Positions 39,055 to 49,181 of a stretch of DNA of 64,000 bases are shown in pieces. Both the position numbers and the translations under genes were made by a program. The stretch lies in the NCBI RefSeq assembly GCF_008710285.1, contig NZ_VYQF01000015.1:1-64000 (forward strand), written 5' to 3'. This stretch comes from Ginsengibacter hankyongi. Lineage in GTDB: Bacteria > Bacteroidota > Bacteroidia > Chitinophagales > Chitinophagaceae. Positions within the stretch are counted from its first letter, which is position 1, and each line of letters starts with the position of its first letter. The notes under the pieces were generated by a model. The model did not search any database. It was not told the origin of the DNA and saw nothing but the letters and a program-made list of their open reading frames with translations.

Positions 39055-41433
39055 ATGAATACCTGCAAAATTTACCCACACAGATTTCTGATTCTCTTCT
39101 CAACTTTAATTCTTTTTTCTCTGAATCTCAGCTCACAGGTAAAAAGTCCATTATTAAGCGGAAAGGAGAAGGATGCCCTTTTCAGGAATCAGACTCAGAT
39201 GCTTGAAACATCGCCTTATAAGAATGATAAATGGCAATTTATAGGGCCGACAAATATAAGTGGCCGATGTACCGACGTAGAAGCAGTTTCACCGCGGGGA
39301 AAAAATTATACCATTTGGGTCGGTTCCGCTGTTGGTGGATTATGGAAATCGACTAATGAAGGAACTACATTCCAACCTGTTTTTGAAGGGATGCCAACGG
39401 CTTCAATAGGAGACATTGCTATAGATCCCGTAAACCCGGATGTGGTCTGGGCAGGCACAGGCGAAGCAAATATTCTCAGAAGCTCTAATGCGGGTTGCGG
39501 TGTGTTTAAGACAACTGACGGAGGAAAGAGCTGGAGTTTAATGGGCCTTGAAAATACTTTTACTATCGGACGCATAAGAATAAATCCGCAAAACACTAAT
39601 ATTGTTTATGTTGCAGCAACCGGACATGAATGGACACCAAATGAGGACCGTGGATTATTTAAGACCACCGATGGAGGTAAATCCTGGACAAAAATTCTCT
39701 ATATCAATTCAAATACGGGCGTTTATGATCTCGTACTGGACCCTAAAGATCCGGATGTTATTTATTGTACCACATGGGAACGCATGCGTCAAAAATGGAG
39801 TGACCCGAGGACCTATGAAACCACCACGAACGATGGCATTTGGAAATCAACGGACGGCGGGAAAACATGGAAAAAAATAAATGAGGGTTTACCCGATGCC
39901 AATAAAAGGGGTCGCATAGGTATAGATATTGCTCAATCGAATCCTAAAGTACTATATGCTTATGTTGATAACTATGAGGTTGCCGTAAAAGCCAACCCCG
40001 GGGAATTAGATGCATACGGGCGGGAGAAATCAACAGGTATTATTAAGGGAGCCACAGTTTACAGGACAGATGATGCCGGAACCACATGGAAACAGGTCAG
40101 CGGTTTAACCCCTGATCAAAAGAAATTTATGCAGAAACATTCAGGAACTTATGGATGGGTTTTCGGACAAATAAGAGTGGACCCCCAGGATGAAAATACG
40201 GTATATACAATGGGTTTGAGCCTAAACCAGTCAACAGATGGAGGGAAGACCTTTAAGTCGCTGGAGGGGCCTCATTCAGATCACCATGGGCTATGGATTG
40301 ATCCTGCCAATTCTAATTATCTTTTAGATGTAGATGATGGCGGGCTTGCCATGTCGTACGATAAAGGCATTACCTGGAAATTACCAATTGATGTTTTACC
40401 CCTTGGACAGTTCTTTAACCTGGCGTACGACATGAGTGTTCCCTTCAGGGTGTTTGGCTCCGTGCAGGACTATGGAAGCTATTATGGAACGGTGGATCTT
40501 GGAAAAGGGAGAGACAAAATATCCCCTGTTGAATTCAAGAGTACGCTCGGAGGTGAAGGCAGTTCTCATGCAGTCAATCCGGTAGATAATAATACTATTT
40601 ACGCAAGTGGGTTTTACGGGAAGCTTAGACGTGCTACAATCAGCACCTTCCCGCAAAATATTAAAGACCTGTTGCCAAAAATGATGCCCGGAGAAGCGCC
40701 TCTTCGTGGTCAGTGGGTTGCCCCAACACTCATTTCTCCTCATAATCCTGATATTATTTATCATGGAATGCAATATGTTATGAAGTCTATAGACCGGGGA
40801 GATACCTGGGAATTTATTAGTCCTGATCTTTCATACAACAATCCTAAGAAAAGAGGAGACATCAGCTATCAAACGATTTCTGCACTCGATGAATCACCTT
40901 TGCGTTCGGGTTTGCTTTACGCCGGAACTGATGACGGAAGAATCTGGAGGACAAAAGATGGCGGGAAAACCTGGGGTGAAATAAGGAACGGTCCTGTACC
41001 TGTAAAGTTTGTTTCAAGGATCGTTGCATCAAAGTATGACATCGGAACCGTCTACATGACCCAAACAGGAAAAAGAGATGATGACTTTCAGGTATATATA
41101 TGGAAATCGACAGATTTTGGTGATACATGGCAGGATATCTCCGGCAATATCCCGATTGGAGGAGTAAACGTTATAAGAGAAGACCCGGCAAATAAGGACA
41201 TATTATATGCAGGAACTGATGGAGGTGTTTTTGTTACAAAAGATGGCGGAAAAAAGTGGGAAGTACTTGGAAATCTTCCATTTTCATATGTTCTCGACCT
41301 TGCCATTCATCCCCGGGATAACATGATCATTATTTCAACGCATGGACGGGGTATCTGGGTGATGGATGCGAACCCGGTAAATGAAAAAGATAAAATCAAA
41401 AAGCCCGATGATGATGATGCCGATGTTCAATAA
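39055..41433 (+). CDS. Secreted BNR/Asp-box (sortilin-like) propeller protein
   Basis: A protein of 792 residues with a signal peptide ending LNLSSQ. It contains many Asp-box motifs ((S/T)xDGGKxW), for example TTDGGKSW (twice), STDGGKTW, KDGGKTW and KDGGKKW, spread through the protein. This indicates a large beta-propeller of the VPS10/sortilin or xyloglucanase-like type. The tail is acidic (KKPDDDDADVQ) and has no T9SS sorting domain. The family is widespread in Bacteroidota and often annotated as glycosyl hydrolase, but catalytic residues are not evident. Likely periplasmic or secreted. Confidence 0.9.
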   Translation: MNTCKIYPHRFLILFSTLILFSLNLSSQVKSPLLSGKEKDALFRNQTQMLETSPYKNDKWQFIGPTNISGRCTDVEAVSPRGKNYTIWVGSAVGGLWKSTNEGTTFQPVFEGMPTASIGDIAIDPVNPDVVWAGTGEANILRSSNAGCGVFKTTDGGKSWSLMGLENTFTIGRIRINPQNTNIVYVAATGHEWTPNEDRGLFKTTDGGKSWTKILYINSNTGVYDLVLDPKDPDVIYCTTWERMRQKWSDPRTYETTTNDGIWKSTDGGKTWKKINEGLPDANKRGRIGIDIAQSNPKVLYAYVDNYEVAVKANPGELDAYGREKSTGIIKGATVYRTDDAGTTWKQVSGLTPDQKKFMQKHSGTYGWVFGQIRVDPQDENTVYTMGLSLNQSTDGGKTFKSLEGPHSDHHGLWIDPANSNYLLDVDDGGLAMSYDKGITWKLPIDVLPLGQFFNLAYDMSVPFRVFGSVQDYGSYYGTVDLGKGRDKISPVEFKSTLGGEGSSHAVNPVDNNTIYASGFYGKLRRATISTFPQNIKDLLPKMMPGEAPLRGQWVAPTLISPHNPDIIYHGMQYVMKSIDRGDTWEFISPDLSYNNPKKRGDISYQTISALDESPLRSGLLYAGTDDGRIWRTKDGGKTWGEIRNGPVPVKFVSRIVASKYDIGTVYMTQTGKRDDDFQVYIWKSTDFGDTWQDISGNIPIGGVNVIREDPANKDILYAGTDGGVFVTKDGGKKWEVLGNLPFSYVLDLAIHPRDNMIIISTHGRGIWVMDANPVNEKDKIKKPDDDDADVQ

Positions 41434-41780
41434 TTGAAAAATGTAGAGGAATATGCTTTTGTGCATATGACAAATTAATTCCCCTGTTATGCATTCCGGT
41501 TTTCATTATCCGCAGGAAAGTCCCAGACTGGCGCAGGTCTACAGATCTGTGACTATTCGTTACTAATCTTTATTGAAGGATAAATTCGCAATTTAAAGAA
41601 AGGGTAGTCACGGTAGTTCATTGTTTAGTTTTACATTGAAGATTGTAATAAGAGCTATTTTGTATGAAATATGTTATAATAGGAGATGCTAAGTAACGCT
41701 TGTGCACGGGTCTGAAGACCTGCGCCAGAACTGAGTAATTAAGCGCAGCAATACCTGCAATAAATAATAAATGATACAAA
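41434..41780. other. Intergenic region dominated by the MITE-like element
   Basis: About 350 bases, of which 210 are the second element copy. No gene. Confidence 0.6.
41524..41733. mobile_element. MITE-like element, copy 2 (210 bp)
   Basis: Left end CTGGCGCAGGTCTACAGA and right end complement CTGGCGCAGGTCTTCAGA form inverted repeats. The interior aligns with copy 1 (for example AAGGATAAATTCGCAATTTA in both). It is non-coding. It ends 47 bases before the YncE/phosphoesterase start, so it may affect that gene's promoter. Confidence 0.75.
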
Positions 41781-44348
41781 ATGAATTATCTCAAATTTAA
41801 TACTGCCCGTTTTATCATCATCTTAATTTCCCTCTCCGTTTTCTCGTCTGTTTCGGTGGCTCAGAAAAAAAATACATTTGGAAATAAGCAAGTAGGCCCG
41901 CAACCCGATGGTAGTATCCTCGTTCCTTCCAATCAACTCATTCGTCCTGCAGGCTTGCAGGTTAATATACATGGCAGGCCTGTTGATCTGGCGCTTTCGC
42001 CGGATGGCAAATTATTGTTTGTAAAAAACATGTCTTCCCTCGATCTCGTAAGAGTAGACGACAAAACCATTCTGCAATCGTTACCCTATAAACATAGCGG
42101 CGCTTCCTTTACAGGCATTTGTCTTTCAACTAACGGTCGCCGCGTATTCGTAACAAATGCAACGAATCGAATAGACATTGCCACCGTGGATGATAACAAT
42201 AGTATGCATTGGAGCGATTCCATCATGCTGCCCAAACCTGCCATTGGCGGGTATCCTGTTCCCGGCGGAATTGCTTTTGATGAAACAGCAAACAAAATTT
42301 ATGTCACGCTTTCAAGAAGCAATTCGCTGGCAGTTGTTACTGCAAATGACCCGAAAGAAATTATTCAAATACCTGTAGGCATAGCTCCTTACGGTGTAAT
42401 ACTGGTAACTCCGCATAAAGCCTACGTAAGCAACTGGGGCGGCCGCCGGCCTCACAAAGCTGAATCTACTTATAATACTTCCGGCTCGCAGGTGTTGGTA
42501 GATCCAAAAACAGGAATCGCAAATGACGGTACCATTTCCGTTATTGACCTGGACAGGAACACAGAAGAAAAATCTATTGAAGTAGGTTTGCATCCGGCCG
42601 GAATGGTACTGAGTCCTTCTCATGATAAATTGTATGTTGCCTGTGCAAACAGTGACCTCATTTCGGTAATCGATACAAAAAGTGACCTTATTATTGATAC
42701 GATATCCGTGCATTTTCAAAAGGACATTCCTTTTGGCAGTGCGCCAAATGCTTTAACTATTTCGCCCGACGGGAAATATCTTTTTGTAGCTAACGGAACT
42801 GAAAATGCATTGTGTGTTATACAAACCGGAAGCCCGGCACGCATTCTCGGGTTGATACCAACTGCCTGGTACCCGGGGTCTGTATTGATGGATAGCACCG
42901 GCAGCACGCTATATGTTGCCAACGTAAAAGGGATCGGGTCGAGGAACCAAAAAACAAACAGCAGCGGTTTCAATTCACATGACCATGAAGGAACGATCTC
43001 TATCATTCCTGTACCGGGTAAGAAAGCGCTTGCTGACATGACGCAAATCGTACATCGGAATAATTCTTATGTTCAGATGTTAGCCAAAACGAAACTTCGT
43101 ACTAACGGTGCCAGGGTGAAAGTGCCTGTGCCGGTAAGCCCCAATCAAACTTCGGTATTTAAACATGTTGTTTATATCATAAAGGAAAACCGCACTTACG
43201 ACCAGGTATTGGGTGATATGCCTCGGGCTAACGGAGATAGTTCTTTGGTAGAATTCGGCAAGCATATTTCGCCCAATCATCATAGCCTGGCAGCTTCGTT
43301 TGTATTGATGGACAATTTTAATTGCAGTGGTGTTTTAAGCGCCGACGGGCACCAATGGACGGATGAAGCGTACGTGACGGATTACCTCGAAAAATCTTTT
43401 GGTGATTTTACACGCAGTTATCCTTATGATGGCGATGATGCTTTGGCTTACGCAAGCTCTGGTTTTATCTGGGATAATGTGCTGGCACATGGTTTGACCT
43501 TCCGCGATTATGGCGAATTTGTAAAGACCATCATCGAACCTGAGGGCGCTACATTTCCTGCTATTTATAAAGACCTGCAAAGCGGGCAAAATAAAATCAG
43601 GATCCATGCTAAAGCAAATCTTGAACAACTGGATCCGTATATCTGCCCTGACTACGCAGGATTTACTACTACGGTACCCGACGCTTCGCGGGTAAAGGCA
43701 TTTCTTAAAGAATTGAAAGGGTATGAAAAGAATAATGATCTCCCGAATTTTATCATCATGGAATTACCCAACGACCATACCTCAGGAACAAGGCCGGGTT
43801 GGCCCACACCCCAGGCAGCTGTGGCTGATAACGACCTTGCCCTTGGCCGGATTGTAGATGCCATTTCGCATAGCAAGTTCTGGAAAGAGACCTGCATTTT
43901 TGTAACCGAAGACGATCCGCAGGCGGGCCTTGATCACGTAGATGGCCACCGGACGGTAGACTTTGTTATCAGTCCGTACACAAAGCGCAGGAAAGTTCTT
44001 TCAACGTACTACTCACAAATAAATATGGTGCGGACGATGGAGAATATCCTTGGCCTTCCGCCAATGAATCAACTCGATCTTACGGCGGAACCCATGCTGG
44101 ATTGTTTTACCAGCCAACCGGATTTTACTCCCTATAATTTTGTAAAGAATAATATTCCGCTTGACCGACTGAATCCTTCATTAGATAATTTATTGGGCGC
44201 TCAATTGTATTGGGCCAAAAAATCGCTGGAGCAGGACCTTGATGATGCAGACCGGATAGACGATGATGTTTTTAATCGTATCATCTGGCATGCGGTAAAA
44301 GGATATGATAGGCCGTACCCGGTAATTAAAGGCCGAGAGGAGAAATGA
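41781..44348 (+). CDS. YncE-like propeller fused to phosphoesterase/alkaline-phosphatase-type domain
   Basis: A protein of 855 residues with a signal peptide ending SVSVAQ. Residues about 50-400 form a YncE/YVTN beta-propeller (PVDLALSPDGKLLFVKN, HPAGMVLSPSHDKLYVAC, ALTISPDGKYLFVANG). Residues about 455-820 are a phosphoesterase-family domain: VYIIKENRTYDQVLGD (about 460), then EDDPQAGLDHVDGHR (about 710), with DH and HR as likely metal ligands. This matches proteins annotated as bifunctional YncE/alkaline phosphatase. It is probably a periplasmic phosphomonoesterase or phospholipase-like enzyme. Confidence 0.92.
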   Translation: MNYLKFNTARFIIILISLSVFSSVSVAQKKNTFGNKQVGPQPDGSILVPSNQLIRPAGLQVNIHGRPVDLALSPDGKLLFVKNMSSLDLVRVDDKTILQSLPYKHSGASFTGICLSTNGRRVFVTNATNRIDIATVDDNNSMHWSDSIMLPKPAIGGYPVPGGIAFDETANKIYVTLSRSNSLAVVTANDPKEIIQIPVGIAPYGVILVTPHKAYVSNWGGRRPHKAESTYNTSGSQVLVDPKTGIANDGTISVIDLDRNTEEKSIEVGLHPAGMVLSPSHDKLYVACANSDLISVIDTKSDLIIDTISVHFQKDIPFGSAPNALTISPDGKYLFVANGTENALCVIQTGSPARILGLIPTAWYPGSVLMDSTGSTLYVANVKGIGSRNQKTNSSGFNSHDHEGTISIIPVPGKKALADMTQIVHRNNSYVQMLAKTKLRTNGARVKVPVPVSPNQTSVFKHVVYIIKENRTYDQVLGDMPRANGDSSLVEFGKHISPNHHSLAASFVLMDNFNCSGVLSADGHQWTDEAYVTDYLEKSFGDFTRSYPYDGDDALAYASSGFIWDNVLAHGLTFRDYGEFVKTIIEPEGATFPAIYKDLQSGQNKIRIHAKANLEQLDPYICPDYAGFTTTVPDASRVKAFLKELKGYEKNNDLPNFIIMELPNDHTSGTRPGWPTPQAAVADNDLALGRIVDAISHSKFWKETCIFVTEDDPQAGLDHVDGHRTVDFVISPYTKRRKVLSTYYSQINMVRTMENILGLPPMNQLDLTAEPMLDCFTSQPDFTPYNFVKNNIPLDRLNPSLDNLLGAQLYWAKKSLEQDLDDADRIDDDVFNRIIWHAVKGYDRPYPVIKGREEK

Positions 44349-44483
44349 TGATTTTTATGTAATCCTTGTTGCTTAGGTCCTAAGTACATTTTATGTAATA
44401 TATTTTTAGAGGTACCAGAAATATTTATCACGGCAAGCGCAACTAACGGTCACAAGCACACTAAGGATTGCAGCAGTTGAAAT

Positions 44484-45032
44484 CTAAGCAAAATAATGCT
44501 GGTTAGTAATTTTTTCATTATCGATAAAAAAAAGAGTTTTCAATCTTGTGCCAGCTTCATTCGTGTATTGAATTTGAAGTATAGAATTTTTTAAACTTAT
44601 TGGAATAATTGGTTGAGCGTCGGCATCAACGCCAGAAACGGAATGATAGCTTTGAATAATATTTACATCGAGCGTAATAGATTCGTTAGGGGCTAAACTA
44701 GTCAATGGTTTTAATTTTGCGCAATAGGTAAATACCTCTGGGTTTAGTATTTGAAGATTATATGCAAAATACTTTGAGTTGTTTTTTAAAGTCAAACCGA
44801 AAAAGCCTTTAATTTCCCAAATATTTATCATATCCTTTGCGTCAAAGTAATTTTCACCTTCTGGAAGATGCATTGCTCCAGGTCTAACATAACTGCCTGT
44901 GCTATGCCTACTACGTTTAATATAATGCAAGGCCGCAACTACTTTAGCTCCTTTAAAATAGTAAAGGAATAGATCAAAAAAATTATTCTTGATAAATATT
45001 GGTATTACCATTCCACAAGTTACAAAAAACAT
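44484..45032 (-). CDS. Hypothetical protein
   Basis: A protein of 182 residues with no recognised family. The N-terminus is hydrophobic and aromatic (IPIFIKNNFFDLFLYYFKGAKVV), which could be an imperfect export signal or buried helix. The rest looks like a beta-sandwich of about 130 residues with strands such as GFFGLTLKNNSKYFAYNLQI and a STTLDVN-like middle. A start at the eighth codon (Met) is possible. A dispersed 78-bp repeat lies 83 bases upstream. Confidence 0.6.
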   Translation of the reverse strand: MFFVTCGMVIPIFIKNNFFDLFLYYFKGAKVVAALHYIKRSRHSTGSYVRPGAMHLPEGENYFDAKDMINIWEIKGFFGLTLKNNSKYFAYNLQILNPEVFTYCAKLKPLTSLAPNESITLDVNIIQSYHSVSGVDADAQPIIPISLKNSILQIQYTNEAGTRLKTLFFIDNEKITNQHYFA

Positions 45033-45114
45033 CGAGGTAGCTTTTGAGTTTGGTTCCTGCTAACCTTAGCAAGCTTCAAATTGAAAGATAGTGCTGTCCG
45101 TATGTGCTTTTGAA

Positions 45115-45192
45115 AAGAAAAATGAAAATCATCCTGTAAACCTATTGCAGGATTTATCTTTTAACCTGTAAACTTTTTTTAGGACGAGTCAT
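45115..45192 (+). repeat. Dispersed 78-bp repeat, copy B
   Basis: Same orientation and nearly the same sequence as 1-78. It lies between two minus-strand genes. Here the CCTG/CAGG pair (CCTGTAAACCTATTGCAGG) is intact and could fold a small hairpin; copy A has lost one pairing base. Confidence 0.85.
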
Positions 45193-45308
45193 CCTTATTT
45201 AGTTAATCGAAATTATTTCTTATCTGTATGTTGAAACGATACTGATGCATCTTGACTATTTTTTTTAAATAATAATTGTACATCGGTCACCTTTTATTTG
45301 CAGCCTGT

Positions 45309-46040
45309 TTATTTCTTTGTCACATTTATTAAATATCCTTCATAGGGTTTCCCGGCGACTGGCCGAAAGTAGATGACAACGCTGTGATCCTGGTCGGAAG
45401 AAATATCGCCGGTGAGTGCGGTCATATATTTCGTTATGTACAATTTTAAATCAGGAGCATTTTTTACTCCCACTGTGAGAAAGCTTTCATTCCTGCTTTT
45501 AATATCAAAATCCTTCAGTTCAATTATAGCTTGTCCCTTTATGTTTTCGTCGTTATAGGATTTTATATGCCATGATAATTTTTCTGTGAGATTAATAAGC
45601 TGGTTCACCACTTCAGTAATTCCCTGTTTGTAAAGCGATTGCCGGAAGTATTGCTGTAGGTCACGAACAACCAATTCGGATAAGCCGGCATCGATAATAA
45701 ACTGCAGCCCGTATCCCGGCTGGAAAATGATTTGCCTGTTCTGCAGCGCAATGAAAATGATTGCGTCGTTATCGAGCTGGGTCTTCTCCAATCCCAGCTC
45801 TTTGGCGATATTTTTTGTGTAAGAACCTGCATCTTCCCCTTCGGGTAACATTTTTATACTGTATAAATATATGGAACAGGTTGTTTTTTTGTGATACGAG
45901 GAAAGCAAATTTTCCAGGCCAGCCCGTGTTTTTGAATCCAGGATACCGGCATCGTCCACCACAAAATGGTGCGTTTTGCAGGCACTCAACAGCACCGGCA
46001 ATATCACCACGAAAATGAATTTTAAATAGCGTTTAGGCAT
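45309..46040 (-). CDS. TPM-domain lipoprotein
   Basis: 243 residues from the Met at 46040 (MPKRYLKFIFVVILPVLLSAC, lipobox LLSAC); the open frame to 46121 lacks a signal. Residues about 27-150 form a TPM domain: VVDDAGILDSKTRAGLENLL, CSIYLYSIKMLPEGE, DNDAIIFIALQNRQI, QPGYGLQFIIDAGLSELVV. TPM proteins include thylakoid acid phosphatase and photosystem repair factors; in bacteria they are membrane-anchored and of unknown role. The C-terminal about 80 residues are an extra domain without known relatives. Confidence 0.85.
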   Translation of the reverse strand: MPKRYLKFIFVVILPVLLSACKTHHFVVDDAGILDSKTRAGLENLLSSYHKKTTCSIYLYSIKMLPEGEDAGSYTKNIAKELGLEKTQLDNDAIIFIALQNRQIIFQPGYGLQFIIDAGLSELVVRDLQQYFRQSLYKQGITEVVNQLINLTEKLSWHIKSYNDENIKGQAIIELKDFDIKSRNESFLTVGVKNAPDLKLYITKYMTALTGDISSDQDHSVVIYFRPVAGKPYEGYLINVTKK

Positions 46041-46555
46041 AATTGTTATGTTGAAATAATTTTGGATGACGGGCAACTCTTTTTGGTTTCTTTCATATTC
46101 GTGATATTCAGTTACTTTCAAATGATATGTACCCGGGTCCTGGCTTCAACATCTTTTACAATTGTTCTTGGGTCGATTTTTGTCATTATGATTTGTCTTT
46201 TACAAACTATCGGCATAGGTAAATTCATTTCTATATTTATATTTTGACCTATCAATCTTGCCTGACTATAATTTTCTAAATATACACACTCTTTTGCACC
46301 AAAAAGTTTAGTTCATAATACAATATTCCGACAGTTATAGATGGTAGTGGCTAAGATTTTCCATCCCTCCGAATTGGCGTAGTGCTTATATGCCAATTAC
46401 CATGACCAGCCCCATTTCCGGTGGCCGGTTTTGTTGGTATCTGTTTGTTGCGGGGAATTCATTTAAATTAAATAGAATGGCCGTTAACAGCCAATTTAGT
46501 GTACAGTACATTGCGTCAATAGATTGAAGCCATTACGTCCATTATGAATAATGCC
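46041..46555. other. Intergenic region
   Basis: About 515 bases between two minus-strand genes. The only structure noticed is a 7-bp inverted repeat AATTGGC/GCCAATT at 46372-46398. No convincing terminator or ORF. Confidence 0.5.
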
Positions 46556-47452
46556 TTATTTTGTTTTTATATAAACAGCAGTTTGCATCGCTCCCTTCTC
46601 ATCTGAGAAAGTTGAAGTGTATTTAATACCACCACCGGCAGACATTTCAAAAAGTAACGTACCAACCATACCTGCTGGCAGGCCCGGGTAATGAAATAAA
46701 TTATTGCCAACATATTCGAGGTCCTCACCAAACACACTATTCTTAATCCATAATAATTTATCTTTTACAAATAGTTCACTGATATCTTTTGAATCTTTTT
46801 CATTGGCGTAAGTGCCTGCCAGCTTATCTATTGCTGCTGGTTCAACAGCCAGTTTAACAGCCATACTAACGTCAAAGGATACTCGTTTTGATCCGTCTGG
46901 TTTCGTTTGCACATCCAGAATTCTTCTCTTTGAGTTGGGAGAAGCTGCATAAGGGTCACCGGAAATATGAGTGTCGCCTGAAAAATATAATTGTGTTACC
47001 AAAGGTTGGTAACCTTCGGCAGTAATCATTAAATGGAAATGTGCAGGCCGCCAATAATCAGGAGCAGCGAGGTAGGGCACCGGAAGAATGGTATTGAAAG
47101 AATAATTTCCCTTATCATCTGTGAAGGTCGTGCCGCGGTAGCGGTATTCATCGGATGTATTATCATATTCACCCGAACCGCTGCAATGCCATAACTCCAC
47201 TTTTGCTTTTTTGTAAGGCGTTGTGCAGTCATCGTGTTTTATGATACCACTTAATTCTACCGGGGTACCCTTTTCACCTTTTATAATAAAGTTATTGCGG
47301 ATGGGACTATTGGGGCGATAATAGGGTCCCAGTATATCTGAGGTAGTTTCACAATCACCCACATATTGTTTACCGTTAAAAAATATAAAACCCGACGTGC
47401 TTACTGCTATTGCGCCAAGGGTTGTGTTCCTGATGAAAGATCTGCGTTGCAT
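46556..47452 (-). CDS. Exported intradiol ring-cleavage dioxygenase with C-terminal extension
   Basis: A protein of 298 residues. The N-terminus MQRRSFIRN followed by a hydrophobic run is Tat-like. The dioxygenase domain (about 30-200) has the non-haem Fe(III) ligands by pattern: Tyr96 (GEYDN), Tyr127 (PVPYLA), His138 and His140 (WRPAHFH). These enzymes split catechol-type rings between the hydroxyls. About 90 C-terminal residues (from AAIDKLAGTY) resemble a small lipocalin-like domain. It stands alone, away from any aromatic pathway genes, so an exported role on lignin- or humic-type aromatics is possible. Confidence 0.88.
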   Translation of the reverse strand: MQRRSFIRNTTLGAIAVSTSGFIFFNGKQYVGDCETTSDILGPYYRPNSPIRNNFIIKGEKGTPVELSGIIKHDDCTTPYKKAKVELWHCSGSGEYDNTSDEYRYRGTTFTDDKGNYSFNTILPVPYLAAPDYWRPAHFHLMITAEGYQPLVTQLYFSGDTHISGDPYAASPNSKRRILDVQTKPDGSKRVSFDVSMAVKLAVEPAAIDKLAGTYANEKDSKDISELFVKDKLLWIKNSVFGEDLEYVGNNLFHYPGLPAGMVGTLLFEMSAGGGIKYTSTFSDEKGAMQTAVYIKTK

Positions 47453-47693
47453 AAGATTAAATTAGTTGTAAAGAAAATTATGGTTCCTATAAATGTTAAT
47501 TCATTCTTAGCAATAATACAAGATACGTTGTTTATTGAATTTTGCAAAGTAGGAATTGTTGCTCAGGCAATGTCTCAATTCAGACCCCGTCCAGGTGCAG
47601 CATGCTTATTATCATGGCCAGCGACATGCTTATCATGGATTTTATTACCAAAGCTATTTTCGATAAAAATTGGCCTATATTTAGTCAAACTAT

Positions 47694-49172
47694 TTGCTAG
47701 TGCAAGGCACCGGTATTTTTAAACATCTTCCTTCTTCACTGTTTGTGTCGACATTAATCTTCATGGTTCTTACTTGGCCGGCACAGGCGCAATTATGTAA
47801 TGGAAGCTTTGGAGACCCTGTAGTGAATATAACGTTCGGCACTGCAGCAGGCAGCAGCCTCTATGTGCCGTCAGGCAGTTATACTTATACACCCTCCAAC
47901 TGCCCTAATGATGGATATTATACTATTACAAAAACAACTTCTGGTTGCTTCAATGGGGTTTGGCATACTGTGTTAACTGATCATACGGGCAACGGAGCTT
48001 TCATGCTGGTAAACGCATCCTACACGCCCGGTGATTTCTTTTTAACAACGGTCACTAACCTCTGTCCGAATACCACGTACGAATTTTCCGCATGGATTAT
48101 GAACGTTATGAAGTCCCTTGCTACCATTCTTCCCGAGTTGGTCTTCACTGTTGAAACACCGGGTGGAATCGTCCTGCAGTCCTTTGACACGGGGGACATC
48201 CATGTAACTGACACGCCGGAATGGAAGGAATATGGTTTCTCTTTTACAACTCCGCCGGATAATCCTGTTATCGTGTTGCGCATTACCAATAAAGCGCCGG
48301 GCGGAATAGGCAATGACCTTGCGCTTGATGATATTACATTTCGCCCTTGTGGCGCCAGGATTTCAGCAAGCATTGTGGGGTCGGTCAATGACACGATTAA
48401 TGTTTGTGAAACGGATACTAACAGTTACGAATACACGCTTTCAGCAGTTACTCCTTCGGGCTATATTTCTCCAATATATCAATGGCAGTTGAGTACAGAT
48501 ACAGGCGCCACATGGGAGAATATTCCCGGAGCCAGGTCGCTAACGTACCGGACGCAGCCGGTGTATGCCGCCGGAAATTATTGGTACAGGCTGTCGGTGA
48601 TAGAAGCCGGTGTGGCTAACATCAGTTCGTGCCTGATAGCTTCTGATGTACTGATGATAAATGTGCACGCTAAACCTTTTGTGAGTGCGGGCCCCGACAG
48701 AATTATGCTTGTTAATACCTCTTGTACGCTGTCCGGTAAAGCTGAAGGAGACCAAATAAAGTATATATGGTCTCCGGCTCAATACATAAATGATGTGACG
48801 CAACTAAACCCCGTTGTTTCTCCACCTGCAGATTTTACTTACATATTGTCGGCTCAATCTTTGACGGGCTGCACTAACGCCGAGAGCGTAAACGTAAAAG
48901 TAGTTACCGGTATATATGTGCCGACTGCGTTTACGCCGAATGGAGACGGCAAAAATGACCGGTGGGAAATTCCTTTCCTGGATCGTTCCCTTGGCGCAAC
49001 AGTTAGCGTGTTCAATCGCTGGGGCGGTTTGATGTATCGGGTTTCATCAGAAACGGTTTCGTGGGATGGAAGCATCAATGGAATTCCACAGCCTGGTGGA
49101 ATTTATGCTTACATAATCACCTTCAGGAATAGCAATAAAGTATTAAAGGGAACGGTAACGCTTATACGCTGA
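47694..49172 (+). CDS. T9SS type B (gliding-motility-associated C-terminal) secreted protein
   Basis: A protein of 492 residues with a non-ATG start: TTG at 47694 or GTG at 47700; the first in-frame ATG lies inside the signal peptide (ending PAQAQ). Residues about 25-220 look like a carbohydrate-binding-like beta-sandwich (PNTTYEFSAWIMN, GNDLALDDITFRPC). Next come two Ig-like segments (about 225-400), then the type B sorting domain (GIYVPTAFTPNGDGKNDRW, WDGSINGIPQPGGIYAYIITF) to the end. Secreted through the T9SS. It lacks catalytic signs. Confidence 0.88.
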   Translation: MLVQGTGIFKHLPSSLFVSTLIFMVLTWPAQAQLCNGSFGDPVVNITFGTAAGSSLYVPSGSYTYTPSNCPNDGYYTITKTTSGCFNGVWHTVLTDHTGNGAFMLVNASYTPGDFFLTTVTNLCPNTTYEFSAWIMNVMKSLATILPELVFTVETPGGIVLQSFDTGDIHVTDTPEWKEYGFSFTTPPDNPVIVLRITNKAPGGIGNDLALDDITFRPCGARISASIVGSVNDTINVCETDTNSYEYTLSAVTPSGYISPIYQWQLSTDTGATWENIPGARSLTYRTQPVYAAGNYWYRLSVIEAGVANISSCLIASDVLMINVHAKPFVSAGPDRIMLVNTSCTLSGKAEGDQIKYIWSPAQYINDVTQLNPVVSPPADFTYILSAQSLTGCTNAESVNVKVVTGIYVPTAFTPNGDGKNDRWEIPFLDRSLGATVSVFNRWGGLMYRVSSETVSWDGSINGIPQPGGIYAYIITFRNSNKVLKGTVTLIR

Positions 49173-49181
49173 AATAATTTT

